A stretch of 64,000 nucleotides of DNA from Prevotella sp. (GCA_016285055.1 JAEEPZ010000001.1:46049-110048); one strand, 5' to 3'. Positions 25,984 to 35,144 are shown, counted from the stretch's first letter. Program-made: numbers and translations. The notes: generated by a model not told the origin, from the sequence alone.

Positions 25984-28170
25984 ATGGGACAGAACAGAGG
26001 AGGCAAGCGCTTGACTAAGCGCCAGGTGGCCGATGCCGTGCAAGCCCTTTTTCAGGCGCATCCCGGCGAGGCACTGAACTTTAAGTACATCTTCAAAACG
26101 TTGAAGCTCGACACCCATCCGGCTAAGATGCTGGCTGTGGACGTGATGGAAGAAATGGCGTGGGACGACTACCTGAGCAAGGTGGACAACAGCACCTACC
26201 GGCTGAACCTGAAGACGCAGGTGCAGGAGGGCACGTTCATCCGCAAGGCCAATGGCAAGAACTCGTTCATGCCCGACGACGGCGGCAAGCCCATCTTCGT
26301 GTCGGAACGCAACTCGAAGTCGGCCATGGGCGGCGACCGCGTCCGCGTGGCGCTGATGGCCCGCCGGCAGAACCACATCAAGGAGGCCATCGTCACCGAC
26401 ATCCTGGAGCGCAAGCACGACCAGGCCGTCGGCATCCTGCAGGTAGAGAAAGACTTTGCCTTCCTCATCACCGAGGGCAACATCTTCGCGCAGGACGTGC
26501 TCATACCGAAGAAAAAGCTGAAGGGCGGCAAGACGGGCCAGAAGGCTGTGGTGAAAATCACACAGTGGCCCACGGAGGAATCGAAAAATCTCATCGGCGA
26601 GGTCATCGATGTCCTGGGCGAGCAGGGCGACAACAACGTCGAGATGCACGCCATCCTGGCACAGTACGGCCTGCCCTACAAATATCCGCAGCGTGTGGAG
26701 GAAGCGGCCAATAAGATTGACGCCACCATCACACCCGAGGAGATAGCCCGCCGCGAGGACTTCCGCGACGTCCTCACCTTCACCATCGACCCCGCCGATG
26801 CGAAGGACTTCGACGATGCCCTGTCGATTCGAGAGTTGAGAGACGCTACTCCTGCCGGCAAAACAAATGTCGCTCCCAACTCTCAACCCGCAAAACTCTA
26901 CGAAGTGGGCGTCCACATTGCCGACGTCTCGCACTACGTCACCGAGGGCTCCATCATTGACAAGGAGGCGCAGCAGCGTGCCACCAGCGTCTATCTGGTC
27001 GACCGCACCATCCCCATGCTGCCCGAGCGGCTGTGCAACTTCATCTGCTCGCTCCGTCCCGACGAAGAGAAGCTGTGCTACAGCGTCATCTTCGAGATGG
27101 ATGAAGAGGCCAACATCAAGAAGTGGCACCTGGCCCACACCGTCATCAAGAGCAACCGCCGCTATGCCTATGAAGAGGTTCAGGACATCCTGGACGGCAA
27201 GGACGGCGACTACGCACAAGAGCTGCGCCTGCTGAGCCAGATGGCGCAGAAGCTGCGCGAGCGTCGTTTCGAGAACGGCGCCGTGAAGTTCGACCGCGAG
27301 GAATTGCACTTCGACGTTGACGAGAATGGCAAGCCCACCCGCTGCTTCTTCAAGGTATCGACGCTGGCCACACAGCTCATCGAGGAGTTTATGCTGCTGG
27401 CCAACAGGACGGTGGCCGAGAGCATCGGCCGCGTGCCGAAGGGTACGAAAGCAAAGACGCTGCCCTATCGCATACACGACCAGCCCGACCCGCAGAAATT
27501 AGAGGGTCTGCGTGCTGCCTTGGCACCCTTCGGCTACAAGGTGAAGACCAGCGGCACACGCGGCGCCATCTCGCGCGGCTTGAACAAGCTGATGACCGAG
27601 GCTGAGGGCCGGCGCGAGCAGAAGCTGGTGGAGACGCTGGCCCTGCGCGCCATGATGAAGGCCAAATACTCGACCCACAACATCGGGCACTATGGCCTAG
27701 CCTTCGACTACTACACCCACTTCACGTCGCCCATCCGCCGCTATCCCGACACGATGGTGCACCGGCTGCTGACACGCTATCAGGAGGGCGGACGCTCGGC
27801 CAACCAAGACCACTACGAAGAGCTATGCGAACACTCCAGCGAGATGGAGCAGACGGCACAGAACGCCGAGCGCGACAGCATCAAGTACAAGATGGTGGAG
27901 TTTATGGCCGACAAGATTGGGCAGGAGTTCGATGCACACATCAGCGGTGTGCAGTCCTACGGCATCTATTGCGAGATAGACGAGAACCACTGCGAGGGTC
28001 TTGTAGGCATGCACGACCTGGACGGCGACTACTATGAGTTCGACGAGAAGAACTGTCAGCTCGTCGGGCGCCGCCACCACGGCAAGTACCAGTTGGGCGA
28101 CCCCATCCGCATCAAGGTGGCACGGGCCAACGTGGAACGCCGGCAGCTGGACTTCATCCTCGCCGACTGA
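25984..28170 (+). CDS. rnr: Ribonuclease R
   Basis: From MGQNRGGKRLTKRQ the protein is 728 aa. Layout: winged-helix-like N-terminus (QVADAVQALFQAHPGEALNFK), cold-shock domains, the RNB catalytic domain with FTIDPADAKDFDDALS (metal-binding Asp cluster) and HIADVSHYV, and a C-terminal S1 domain (FDAHISGVQSYGIYCEI). RNase R degrades structured RNA 3' to 5' in the cytoplasm and takes part in rRNA and tmRNA-linked decay. A short insert (RELRDATPAGKTNVAPNSQP) interrupts the RNB domain just after the Asp cluster and looks like a lineage-specific loop. The promoter box decides the start. Confidence 0.95.
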   Translation: MGQNRGGKRLTKRQVADAVQALFQAHPGEALNFKYIFKTLKLDTHPAKMLAVDVMEEMAWDDYLSKVDNSTYRLNLKTQVQEGTFIRKANGKNSFMPDDGGKPIFVSERNSKSAMGGDRVRVALMARRQNHIKEAIVTDILERKHDQAVGILQVEKDFAFLITEGNIFAQDVLIPKKKLKGGKTGQKAVVKITQWPTEESKNLIGEVIDVLGEQGDNNVEMHAILAQYGLPYKYPQRVEEAANKIDATITPEEIARREDFRDVLTFTIDPADAKDFDDALSIRELRDATPAGKTNVAPNSQPAKLYEVGVHIADVSHYVTEGSIIDKEAQQRATSVYLVDRTIPMLPERLCNFICSLRPDEEKLCYSVIFEMDEEANIKKWHLAHTVIKSNRRYAYEEVQDILDGKDGDYAQELRLLSQMAQKLRERRFENGAVKFDREELHFDVDENGKPTRCFFKVSTLATQLIEEFMLLANRTVAESIGRVPKGTKAKTLPYRIHDQPDPQKLEGLRAALAPFGYKVKTSGTRGAISRGLNKLMTEAEGRREQKLVETLALRAMMKAKYSTHNIGHYGLAFDYYTHFTSPIRRYPDTMVHRLLTRYQEGGRSANQDHYEELCEHSSEMEQTAQNAERDSIKYKMVEFMADKIGQEFDAHISGVQSYGIYCEIDENHCEGLVGMHDLDGDYYEFDEKNCQLVGRRHHGKYQLGDPIRIKVARANVERRQLDFILAD

Positions 28171-28241
28171 CGAGCTGCATTGATATTTGCGAGTAGAGTT
28201 TGTTGAACTGAATAGATTGTATCACTAATTAATATTATTGT

Positions 28242-29468
28242 ATGAAGAAAATGAAATGTCTTAGTGTGCTGCTCTTTGCTGCAGCCATGCTGGTATCATG
28301 TTCCCAGAAACCCTCTGGCGAAGAGGAAGCCCAGAACGATGGTAAGTTTCAGATTGAGTACTTCGGCTTCCAGGAAGAGGAAGACGGTCCTTGGGGTCTG
28401 ATGGCTCCCGACGGCACCGTGCTCGTAAAGCCCAAGTATGACGGTTACATCTCTGTGGTGGTCAACGGCCGCTTCTATGTCAATACCGACGAAGGGTGCA
28501 CCATCTACACAGCCGAAAAGAGTCCCAAGAAGATTGGAAAGTTCAAGAACTGCGGCAGCTTCACCGGCAACCTCTGCCCTGTGCAGGACATGGACGACAG
28601 AATCCTCTACATCGACAAGGACGGCGAGGAAGTGCTCGATGTTACTGAAATAAACGACGAGAAGGTGGTGGCTGCCTACAACTTCTTCTGTGGGCGTGCC
28701 ATGATCAACACCGAAGACGGCAAATGGGGATTTATCGACGAGAGCGGCGAGCCTGTCATACCCATCAAGTATGCCGACGCATGGAACTTCTGCGAGGACC
28801 TCGCCATTGTTTATATCGACACACCTACGTATGAGCCGGACGACACGGGCAAGTGGTGCGTCATAGACACTGAGGGCAAGAAGCTCTTCACCAAGCGTTT
28901 CAACGACCTGAAGCCCAGCGAATATAAATTTGCGAACGGACTCCTGGAGGTGACTGACATGGACAGCAACTACCACCTCATCGACAGGGACGGCAAGGAG
29001 GTGCTTGAGCTGAAGGAGAAGACCTTCACCAACTTTATCGGTGAAGATGCCATCAGCGTCTATAACACCGAGACCTCGCAGGCAGGCCTCATCGACAGAG
29101 AGGGCGAATGGATCATCAGACCGAAGTTCAAATCAACATCGTTCAACGGCAAAATCCTGGCTGCCAGCACGGAAGACGAGGAATACGCACTCTATACACT
29201 GGACGGCGAGAAGATTGCCAATCTGCCCCATGGATACGTATATCTGTTCGACAAGGAGTTCAAAGACTGCGACAGCTACCTGCTCGTAGGCAGTTGGGAG
29301 AACGGCTACAAGCTGATGGATGCTGAAGGACACAAGGTGAACACCAAATATCCTATCCACGGCTATAGCACCAGCTACAACTGGGGATTCTCTACCGAAG
29401 AAGGTGATGGAGATTACTACGAAGACTACGAGGAAGATCCTGAAGGCGAGGACTACGCTGAGGAATAG
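28242..29468 (+). CDS. WG-repeat lipoprotein
   Basis: The 408-aa protein starts with a lipoprotein signal (MKCLSVLLFAAAMLVSCSQK). It then has at least five WG/beta repeats of the type G-x-W-G-hydrophobic-(I/M)D/E-x-x-G: DGPWGLMAPDGTVLVKPKYD, DGKWGFIDESGEPVIPIKY, TGKWCVIDTEGKKLF, SQAGLIDREGEWIIRPKF. The C-terminus is a strongly acidic tail (EEGDGDYYEDYEEDPEGED). WG-repeat proteins are probably surface binding scaffolds; no activity is known. It lies 70 bases after rnr and ends at a strong terminator, so it could be cotranscribed with rnr, though no promoter box could be excluded in the gap. Confidence 0.85.
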   Translation: MKKMKCLSVLLFAAAMLVSCSQKPSGEEEAQNDGKFQIEYFGFQEEEDGPWGLMAPDGTVLVKPKYDGYISVVVNGRFYVNTDEGCTIYTAEKSPKKIGKFKNCGSFTGNLCPVQDMDDRILYIDKDGEEVLDVTEINDEKVVAAYNFFCGRAMINTEDGKWGFIDESGEPVIPIKYADAWNFCEDLAIVYIDTPTYEPDDTGKWCVIDTEGKKLFTKRFNDLKPSEYKFANGLLEVTDMDSNYHLIDRDGKEVLELKEKTFTNFIGEDAISVYNTETSQAGLIDREGEWIIRPKFKSTSFNGKILAASTEDEEYALYTLDGEKIANLPHGYVYLFDKEFKDCDSYLLVGSWENGYKLMDAEGHKVNTKYPIHGYSTSYNWGFSTEEGDGDYYEDYEEDPEGEDYAEE

Positions 29469-29475
29469 TCACACC

Positions 29476-29531
29476 AAGGAGCTAACGGGCATCGTGGCAG
29501 CAGGCCACCTCCGTTAGCTCCTTTTCTTTTT
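29476..29531 (+). terminator. Rho-independent terminator
   Basis: Thirteen-bp perfect stem AAGGAGCTAACGG / CCGTTAGCTCCTT followed by TTCTTTTT. Lies 8 bases after the WG-protein stop and directly before the HhH gene. Confidence 0.9.
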
Positions 29532-29535
29532 ACCT

Positions 29536-30504
29536 ATGCTGAGGGACTTCTTCTATATGACTAAGAGCGACAGGCGCATCATCCTGTCGATGGTGGCCGT
29601 GATAGGCGCTGCCATTGCCATCATCTACCTCGCTGGCGGCAAGAGCAGTTCGCCAACCGCCACCACGTCACCCGTCTCATCAGACTCATCAGTCCCATCA
29701 GCCCCATCAGTCCCATTAGACCCATCAGTCCCATCAGACCCATCAGTCTCATTAGACCCATCAGTCCCCTCCTCCCCCCACCTATTCTCCTTCGACCCCA
29801 ACACCGCCGACAGCACGGCGCTCCTGCGCTTAGGCCTCTCACGCTGGCAGGTGCGCAACATCGTCAGATACCGCGCAGCGGGCGGCGTCTACCGCACCAA
29901 GGAGGACTTTGCCCAACTCTATGGCCTCACCGTGAAGCAGTATCGCGAGCTGGAGCCTTACATCCACATCGGCACCGACTATCAGCCGGCCGCCACGCTC
30001 TTCCCCGACAGAGCGCACAGGTATGCCAACAGGGAAAACAGCTACGCTGACAACAGGGTTGGGCACAGCGACACCACGCTCGCGTCACGCCACCGCATGA
30101 AACTCACCGACGGCGAGACCATCGACCTGGCCACCGCCGACACCACGCTGCTGCAGCGCGTGCCAGGCATAGGCCCTTATTATGCGCGTCGCATCGTGGA
30201 CTACCGACAGCGTTTAGGAGGCTATGCCAGCCTGTCGCAGCTCGATGAAATCGATGGTTTTCCTTCTGAGGCTCTGTCTTTTCTCACACTCGAACCTGGG
30301 GCTGCGGCTGTGGAGAAACTCAATGTGAACAGTCTTTCACTCAACGAGCTGAAGCGCCATCCTTACATCAATTACTATCAGGCACGCGCCATCGTGGACT
30401 ACCGACGGCAGAACGGCCCCATCGCCGACCTCAGCGAGCTGCGTCTGCTGCCCGATTTCGGCGATGAGGCCATCAAAAGGCTGCGGCCCTACGTCGCTTA
30501 CTGA
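29536..30504 (+). CDS. Membrane-anchored helix-hairpin-helix protein (ComEA-like)
   Basis: The 322-aa protein has one transmembrane helix near the N-terminus (IILSMVAVIGAAIAIIYLAGG), a low-complexity linker with a 9-bp-encoded Asp-Pro-Ser-Val/Ser-Val-Pro repeat (PSVPSDPSVSLDPS), then three helix-hairpin-helix units: FDPNTADSTALLRLGLSRWQ, LLQRVPGIGPYYARRIVDYR and LNVNSLSLNELKRHPYINYY. HhH pairs of this kind bind double-stranded DNA in ComEA, the periplasmic DNA-uptake receptor. Bacteroidales members are widespread, and whether they act in uptake is not shown. The start follows the WG terminator after about 5 bases. Confidence 0.85.
   Translation: MLRDFFYMTKSDRRIILSMVAVIGAAIAIIYLAGGKSSSPTATTSPVSSDSSVPSAPSVPLDPSVPSDPSVSLDPSVPSSPHLFSFDPNTADSTALLRLGLSRWQVRNIVRYRAAGGVYRTKEDFAQLYGLTVKQYRELEPYIHIGTDYQPAATLFPDRAHRYANRENSYADNRVGHSDTTLASRHRMKLTDGETIDLATADTTLLQRVPGIGPYYARRIVDYRQRLGGYASLSQLDEIDGFPSEALSFLTLEPGAAAVEKLNVNSLSLNELKRHPYINYYQARAIVDYRRQNGPIADLSELRLLPDFGDEAIKRLRPYVAY
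29675..29775. repeat. 9-bp tandem repeat (CCCATCAGT) in the HhH linker
   Basis: About ten units of CCCATCAGT/CCCATTAGA. Nine bases preserve the frame. The unit pattern CCnATnAG(T/A) is close to that of the RluA/GH115 repeats. Confidence 0.85.
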
Positions 30505-30688
30505 TTTGCATACCGCTCCAATATGGGGTGGGTTTTGCTAATAGTTTGCGCAGTAAAAAGTCATGCTGTGGACTAAAAAAACAAGGGCTTGTCGTTTTAC
30601 TGGTTTTTCAGCCCGCATGTGTCTGTAACCTCTTCGTTTTTATCACTTTTAAGCTGTCCGTATTTTTTCTTTACATTTCGGACTTTTT

Positions 30689-30777
30689 GTCCGAAGCCTT
30701 CGGACGAACAGTCCGAAGCCTTCGGACGAACAGTCCGAAGCCTTCGGACAGAGTGTCCGAAGCCTTCGGACTTTTTT
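30689..30777. repeat. Array of four 17-bp palindromes (GTCCGAAGCCTTCGGAC)
   Basis: Perfect 8-base arms around a single C, starting at 30689, 30711, 30733 and 30755, i.e. every 22 bases. A partial fifth precedes it (TTCGGACTTTTTGTCCG). The last copy runs into TTTTTT and could end the HhH transcript. Spacers are GAACA, GAACA and AGAGT. Confidence 0.9.
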
Positions 30778-30814
30778 GAGGAAGCCAGATTATAAGACAG
30801 GTCGCGCAGCAAGA

Positions 30815-31056
30815 GTCCCGAAGGGACGACGGATTACAGGCAGGGGCATCGCCCCTGTATCATGCCCCCACCACACAAAAGTCCCGAAGGGACGACAGAC
30901 CCTGCGCATCGGTTCCGCCGTCCCTTCGGGGCTCATGGTGATGTCAACCATTAGCAGGGGCAACGCCCCTGTATAGCGCAGCACAACATCAAGCCCCAAA
31001 GGGGCGGCAGAAGACGATGGTGAGCACCAATCGTCATCCGTCGCCCCTTCGGGGCT
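30815..31056. repeat. Intergenic GTCCCGAAGGGAC / GGGGC palindrome cluster
   Basis: At least six short inverted repeats: GTCCCGAAGGGAC (30815, 30881), a related GTCCCTTCGGGG (30920), AGGGGCATCGCCCCT, AGGGGCAACGCCCCT, GCCCCAAAGGGGC and GCCCCTTCGGGGC. No ORF of interest. A further copy of GTCCCGAAGGGAC lies at 42189 inside another element. REP-like; function unknown. Confidence 0.85.
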
Positions 31057-31060
31057 TTTC

Positions 31061-32650
31061 CTACGAAGTCTTCCAGTCGATGATGTTGCGCTCGGCGGAA
31101 GAGAAGGCGATGCCTACCTTGGTGACGGGTCGGCCGTCGAGGGTGTATTTCTCGGCATAACCCTTACGGTCGATTTGGCCGATGGCGGCGTCGGCAGTAT
31201 CGTCATACTTCAGCTCCATGACGTAGATGCCCTTCGGCATGAGCAGGGTGATGTCACTGCAGCCCTTGGCGCTGGATTCCTCGGCGCGGACGTCGGCTCC
31301 GAAGGCCACAAGGAGCGTGTAGAGCAGGGCGTGGTAGTAGTGCTCGTTACGGTTGTCCTTCTCCCACTGGTAGGGCACGCCGGCATAGAAGATCTTGACG
31401 GCATCGATGAAGGCGGAGAGGTCGTTGCTGCGCCAGAACCGCTTGTAGGCTTGGAAGAGGTCGCTCTTGGTGTCCTCCGCGCCAGGCGCAGCCGCCACAT
31501 GGCGATAGAGGCAGTCGGCAAAGCCGCGGCGCACCTCCTGGTTGGGAAAGCCCAGCGTGTAGTCGTTGAAGTCGCGGTCGTAGTCCTTAATAGTGAGGTA
31601 GCCGCTTTGGTAGAGCACGGGTAGCACGTTGTCGAAGCTCTCTAAGGGCAGGTCGAAAGCTGTAGCAGCACACTCCTTGCCCTCCAGTTCCACGAAATTC
31701 ACGGGCGGCATCTGCGCCAGCATCTTGATGAGGGCACTGCTGGTGCCGCGGTCGAACCAGTAGTCATCCAACATTGCGGAGGAAAAAACGTTGACCAGAC
31801 TGAACGGATTGTACATGTCCTGCATGGCGTGGCTGAAGTGGTAGCCGTCGTAGCGGGCCTTCAGTCGGGCCAGCATGTCGTCGTAGGAAATAGCGTTTCG
31901 CTGTGCCATCAGTTCGATGTCGGGGCGCATTTGGGTAGTCAGTTCCTCCTCACTGATGCCGCAAAGGGCTTCGTAGGCAGGCTGCATGGAGATATTATTC
32001 AAGTTGTTGAGCTTGCTGAACACTCCCATCTGCGAGAATTTCGAGATGCCTGTGATGAAGACGAACTGAAGGTGGTCGTCGAGTCCCTTCAGCGGGCCGA
32101 AGAGCGCTGAGAATGTGTCGCGTACATACTCCATCTGCTCAGCGTTGCCGATACTGTGGAGCATCAGTGTGTCGTACTCGTCGACAAGGACCACGGCGCG
32201 GTGCCCCGTCTTCTCGTGGGCGCAGCGGATGGCCTCGGCCAGGCTGTGACTCTTCACCATCTGCGTCAGACCGTAGCGCTCCTCAAAGAGCTGCAGCGTC
32301 TGCATGATGTATTCCTCCAGCTTGACAAAGTATTTCAGGTTGGTCTGGCTGAAGTCAAAACGGATGACGGGGTGCTTCTCCCACTTCCAGTTGGTCGTGG
32401 CAATGAAGAGCTGCGGCTGCTCGGTGCCCTCGTCAGTGGTGAACGCTTCGAACAGCTCGCGGCGGCCCTCGAAGACGGCGGCGAGCGTGGAGACGAGCAG
32501 CGACTTGCCGAAGCGTCGCGGGCGGCTGAGGAAGTAGGAACCGCCCTCAGTCATCAACTTGTAGATGAGCGCGGTCTTGTCGATGTAGAGGTATCCGTCC
32601 TTGCGGAGCTTTTCGAAGCTCTGGATGCCTACCGGGTATTTTCTCTTCAT
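31061..32650 (-). CDS. AAA-ATPase-like protein with C-terminal PD-(D/E)XK nuclease domain
   Basis: A 529-aa protein of the AAA-ATPase_like/DUF1703 family, abundant in Bacteroidales. It begins MKRKYPVGIQSFEKLRKDGYLYIDKT, has a modified P-loop (SRPRRFGKSLLVSTL) and a Walker B-like AVVLVDEYDTLML. The C-terminal nuclease domain contains VPYQWEKDNRNEHYYHALLY and SDITLLMPKGIYVMELKYD (the D and E-x-K of PD-(D/E)XK). The role of the family is not known; defence or selfish-element functions have been suggested. Its start is 10-16 bases after the S41 protease stop, so it may be cotranscribed with that gene. ORF start 32656 (MAMKRK) is an alternative. Confidence 0.88.
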   Translation of the reverse strand: MKRKYPVGIQSFEKLRKDGYLYIDKTALIYKLMTEGGSYFLSRPRRFGKSLLVSTLAAVFEGRRELFEAFTTDEGTEQPQLFIATTNWKWEKHPVIRFDFSQTNLKYFVKLEEYIMQTLQLFEERYGLTQMVKSHSLAEAIRCAHEKTGHRAVVLVDEYDTLMLHSIGNAEQMEYVRDTFSALFGPLKGLDDHLQFVFITGISKFSQMGVFSKLNNLNNISMQPAYEALCGISEEELTTQMRPDIELMAQRNAISYDDMLARLKARYDGYHFSHAMQDMYNPFSLVNVFSSAMLDDYWFDRGTSSALIKMLAQMPPVNFVELEGKECAATAFDLPLESFDNVLPVLYQSGYLTIKDYDRDFNDYTLGFPNQEVRRGFADCLYRHVAAAPGAEDTKSDLFQAYKRFWRSNDLSAFIDAVKIFYAGVPYQWEKDNRNEHYYHALLYTLLVAFGADVRAEESSAKGCSDITLLMPKGIYVMELKYDDTADAAIGQIDRKGYAEKYTLDGRPVTKVGIAFSSAERNIIDWKTS

Positions 32651-32666
32651 TGCCATCGTTTGTCTG

Positions 32667-34340
32667 CTATTGATGAACGGGTGCTGCGAGGATGCGGCGG
32701 TATTCGTCGGACGACTTCAGCAGGCGCTCAGCCTCCATGAGCTGTTTATCGTAGTTGAGGCCGGCCTCAATGTAGCCGCGCTGAAAGTAGTAAGCGTAGA
32801 TGATGTCTAACTCCAGTATCTGCTGGATGTCCTTGCGGTGGCGGTCCAGCTCGGTGGCCACATCGTGGTGCAGCTTGCTCTTGAGGGCATCGAAGGAGTC
32901 TTTCAGCTCATCGTAATATCCCTCGAACTTCGCTGCTTTCACCAGCTCGTCAAACTGCTTGAGGCTGAGGTTGTCGTAGGTGAAGCCACTGTCGATGACG
33001 CGCTGGCGGAACTCCTGCCAGTCCTGCTCGGTGAGGTGGAACTGGGCAGGCGGGGCTATCTGCTCATGGCGTGCAATGTAGTCGACGATGTAGTCGAACA
33101 TCACCTCGGTGGAGTCGAGACCGCCGGCGGAGAGATAATACGAGATGTTCGACATGGTGTCGGTCTTCACCTCGATGTCGGGCTTGATGCCGCCGCCGTC
33201 GCGCACCTCGCGCCCATTGCGGGTGTGGAAGACGCGGGTCAGCGAGTCGGCGATGTGCTCGGTGTAGGCGGCGCCTGTCTCACGGTTGTAGTTGATGGCC
33301 TGTATGCAGCGGCCCGAGGGGATGTAGTATTTCGACGTGGTAATCTTCAGGTTGGCATTGTAGGGCAGGTCGAGCGGCACCTGCACGAGGCCCTTGCCGT
33401 AGGTCCTTGTGCCCATGACGACGGCACGGTCCAGGTCTTGCAGCGCGCCGCTGGTAATCTCGCTGGCCGAGGCTGTCTCGCCATTCACCAACACCACCAT
33501 CGGCATCACCGTGTCGACAGGCTCCAGGCGCGTCTTGTATGTGCGGCAGGCCTGCTCCACCTTGCCGCGGTTCTCCACCACGGTCTGCTCCTGCGGCACC
33601 CAGATGTTGACGGTGTTCACGGCCTCCATCTCCGAGCCGCCGCCGTTGCTGCGAAGGTCGAAGACCAAGGCCTTGGCGCCCTGATGCTTCAGCTCAACGA
33701 AGGCGCGGCGCACCTCTTTCGCGCAGTCCTCAGTAAACTGGTTCAGGTTGATATAGCCTATCGAGTCGGGCCTCATGCCGTAGTAGGGCAGCTCGGGCAT
33801 CTTGATGTTGCGGCGGGTGATGCGGAACTTCATCTCCTTGCCGGTGGAAGGGCGCTTCACCTTGAGCACAAAGGTGGTGCCGGCGTCGCCGCGCAGGTGA
33901 CTGCTGACGTAGCTCACGTTCTTGTCGGTCATCACCGAGTCGTCGATGCTCAGGATGATGTCGCCTTTCTTCAGGCCCACCTCGGCGGCAGGCATCCCCT
34001 CGTAAGGCTCGTCGATGACGACGCGCTTCAGGCGGGTGTGGTACTTCACCAGGGCGCCGATGCCCGCATATTTGCCCGTGAGCATCATCTCCAATTCGTT
34101 CTTGTTCTCCTCGGGGTAATACTCCGTGTAGGGGTCGAGCGAGCGCAGCATCCCCTTGATGCCCGCCGTCATCGTCTGGCCAGGGTCGAGCGAGTCCACA
34201 TAGAAGAGGTCGAGGTGGCTGTAGAGCGTGTTGAAGATTTCCAGGTTCTTCCCCACCTCTAAGTTATGGTTCTGTGCCCTCGCTGTTGTCAGCGACAACA
34301 TGGCGATGAGCAGCAACATTCCTTTTCTTATCATTTTCAT
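32667..34340 (-). CDS. S41-family C-terminal processing peptidase
   Basis: 557 aa with a signal peptide (MLLLIAMLSLTTARAQ). N-terminal helical part, a PDZ domain (about 100-180; MPAAEVGLKKGDIILSID), and the S41 serine-protease core with ALVFDLRSNGGGSEMEAVN, the catalytic Ser in VNGETASASEITSGALQD and the Lys in TRTYGKGLVQVPLDL. The long C-terminal helical region (about 380-557) is usual in Bacteroidetes members. CtpA-like enzymes act in the periplasm, trimming cell-envelope proteins. The gene lies in a minus-strand run with a radical SAM gene upstream (27 bases) and the ATPase-like gene downstream. Confidence 0.93.
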   Translation of the reverse strand: MKMIRKGMLLLIAMLSLTTARAQNHNLEVGKNLEIFNTLYSHLDLFYVDSLDPGQTMTAGIKGMLRSLDPYTEYYPEENKNELEMMLTGKYAGIGALVKYHTRLKRVVIDEPYEGMPAAEVGLKKGDIILSIDDSVMTDKNVSYVSSHLRGDAGTTFVLKVKRPSTGKEMKFRITRRNIKMPELPYYGMRPDSIGYINLNQFTEDCAKEVRRAFVELKHQGAKALVFDLRSNGGGSEMEAVNTVNIWVPQEQTVVENRGKVEQACRTYKTRLEPVDTVMPMVVLVNGETASASEITSGALQDLDRAVVMGTRTYGKGLVQVPLDLPYNANLKITTSKYYIPSGRCIQAINYNRETGAAYTEHIADSLTRVFHTRNGREVRDGGGIKPDIEVKTDTMSNISYYLSAGGLDSTEVMFDYIVDYIARHEQIAPPAQFHLTEQDWQEFRQRVIDSGFTYDNLSLKQFDELVKAAKFEGYYDELKDSFDALKSKLHHDVATELDRHRKDIQQILELDIIYAYYFQRGYIEAGLNYDKQLMEAERLLKSSDEYRRILAAPVHQ

Positions 34341-34367
34341 TTATATTAAACGGTTCCTTAACGGGGT

Positions 34368-35144
34368 TCAGTAGCTCACAGAACAGTCGATGCCTGCTGC
34401 CCGCACCATTGCGGCGATGCGGTCGAGCTGTTCGTGGGTGGCCTTCAGCAGGCCTTGCGTGGGCGTCTCGCGGTCGATGGTGTAGATCATCACCTGGCGC
34501 GGCTGTATCTCCTTGACGGCATCAAGCCAGGGCAGCACATACGCGTCGCCGGTGTTGTCCACATCCTCGCCGTTGCACTCGCCCAGCATGAACATGGTCT
34601 GGATGATGGCACGGCCGTGGAAAGCCTTCAGACGCTCTATGACCTGACCAACGTCGTAGGTGCCCTGCGGATGGTCGACGCGCTGAATGTATTCCGGCGA
34701 CACGGTGTCGAGCTTCAGGATGTTGTTGTCAACACGCAGCAGGGCGTCGTGCACCTGCTGGCGGTGGATGAGCGTGGCGTTGCTGAGCACGCTGACCTTG
34801 GCCCCGGGACAATATTTGTCGCGCAGGGCGATGACATCGTCGATTATCTCGGCAAACTGCGGGTGGCACGTAGGCTCGCCATTGCCGGCAAAGGTGAGCA
34901 CATCGGGCAGACGCCCTTCGTGCTGCATCTGCAGAAGACGTTGCTCCAAGGCCTCGGCCACCTCCTGCCGAGTGGGCAGAGGCAACTGCGGACGGTGCTC
35001 CTCGTTGAAACCGCACTCGCAGTAGATGCAGTCGAAGGAGCACACTTTGCCGTCGGCTGGCAGCAGGTTGATGCCCAGCGAAAGGCCGAGGCGCCGACTG
35101 TGCACCGGCCCGAAAATAGGTGAGGGATATATAATGGTACTCAT
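34368..35144 (-). CDS. Radical SAM protein
   Basis: A 258-aa cytoplasmic enzyme. The iron-sulfur motif CxxxCxxC is seen in CSFDCIYCECGF near residue 34, followed by a glycine-rich SAM-contact stretch FAGNGEPTCHPQF. The beginning IIYPSPIFGPVHSRRLG is typical of a subgroup of small radical SAM proteins widespread in anaerobes, annotated only as radical SAM domain proteins. The reaction is not known. Positioned upstream of the S41 protease on the same strand. Confidence 0.9.
   Translation of the reverse strand: MSTIIYPSPIFGPVHSRRLGLSLGINLLPADGKVCSFDCIYCECGFNEEHRPQLPLPTRQEVAEALEQRLLQMQHEGRLPDVLTFAGNGEPTCHPQFAEIIDDVIALRDKYCPGAKVSVLSNATLIHRQQVHDALLRVDNNILKLDTVSPEYIQRVDHPQGTYDVGQVIERLKAFHGRAIIQTMFMLGECNGEDVDNTGDAYVLPWLDAVKEIQPRQVMIYTIDRETPTQGLLKATHEQLDRIAAMVRAAGIDCSVSY

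Noticed and set aside
25960-27477. 505-aa minus-strand ORF opposite RNase R
   Set aside because: Antisense shadow of rnr; no motifs, no promoter or ribosome site.
30689-30777. Short CRISPR-like array
   Set aside because: The 17-bp palindromes are separated by only 5 bases of near-identical spacer, so it is a palindromic tandem repeat.
32838-34262. 474-aa plus-strand ORF opposite the S41 protease
   Set aside because: Shadow of the protease gene in a GC-rich region; composition (Val/His/Leu/Ala) is typical of antisense frames.
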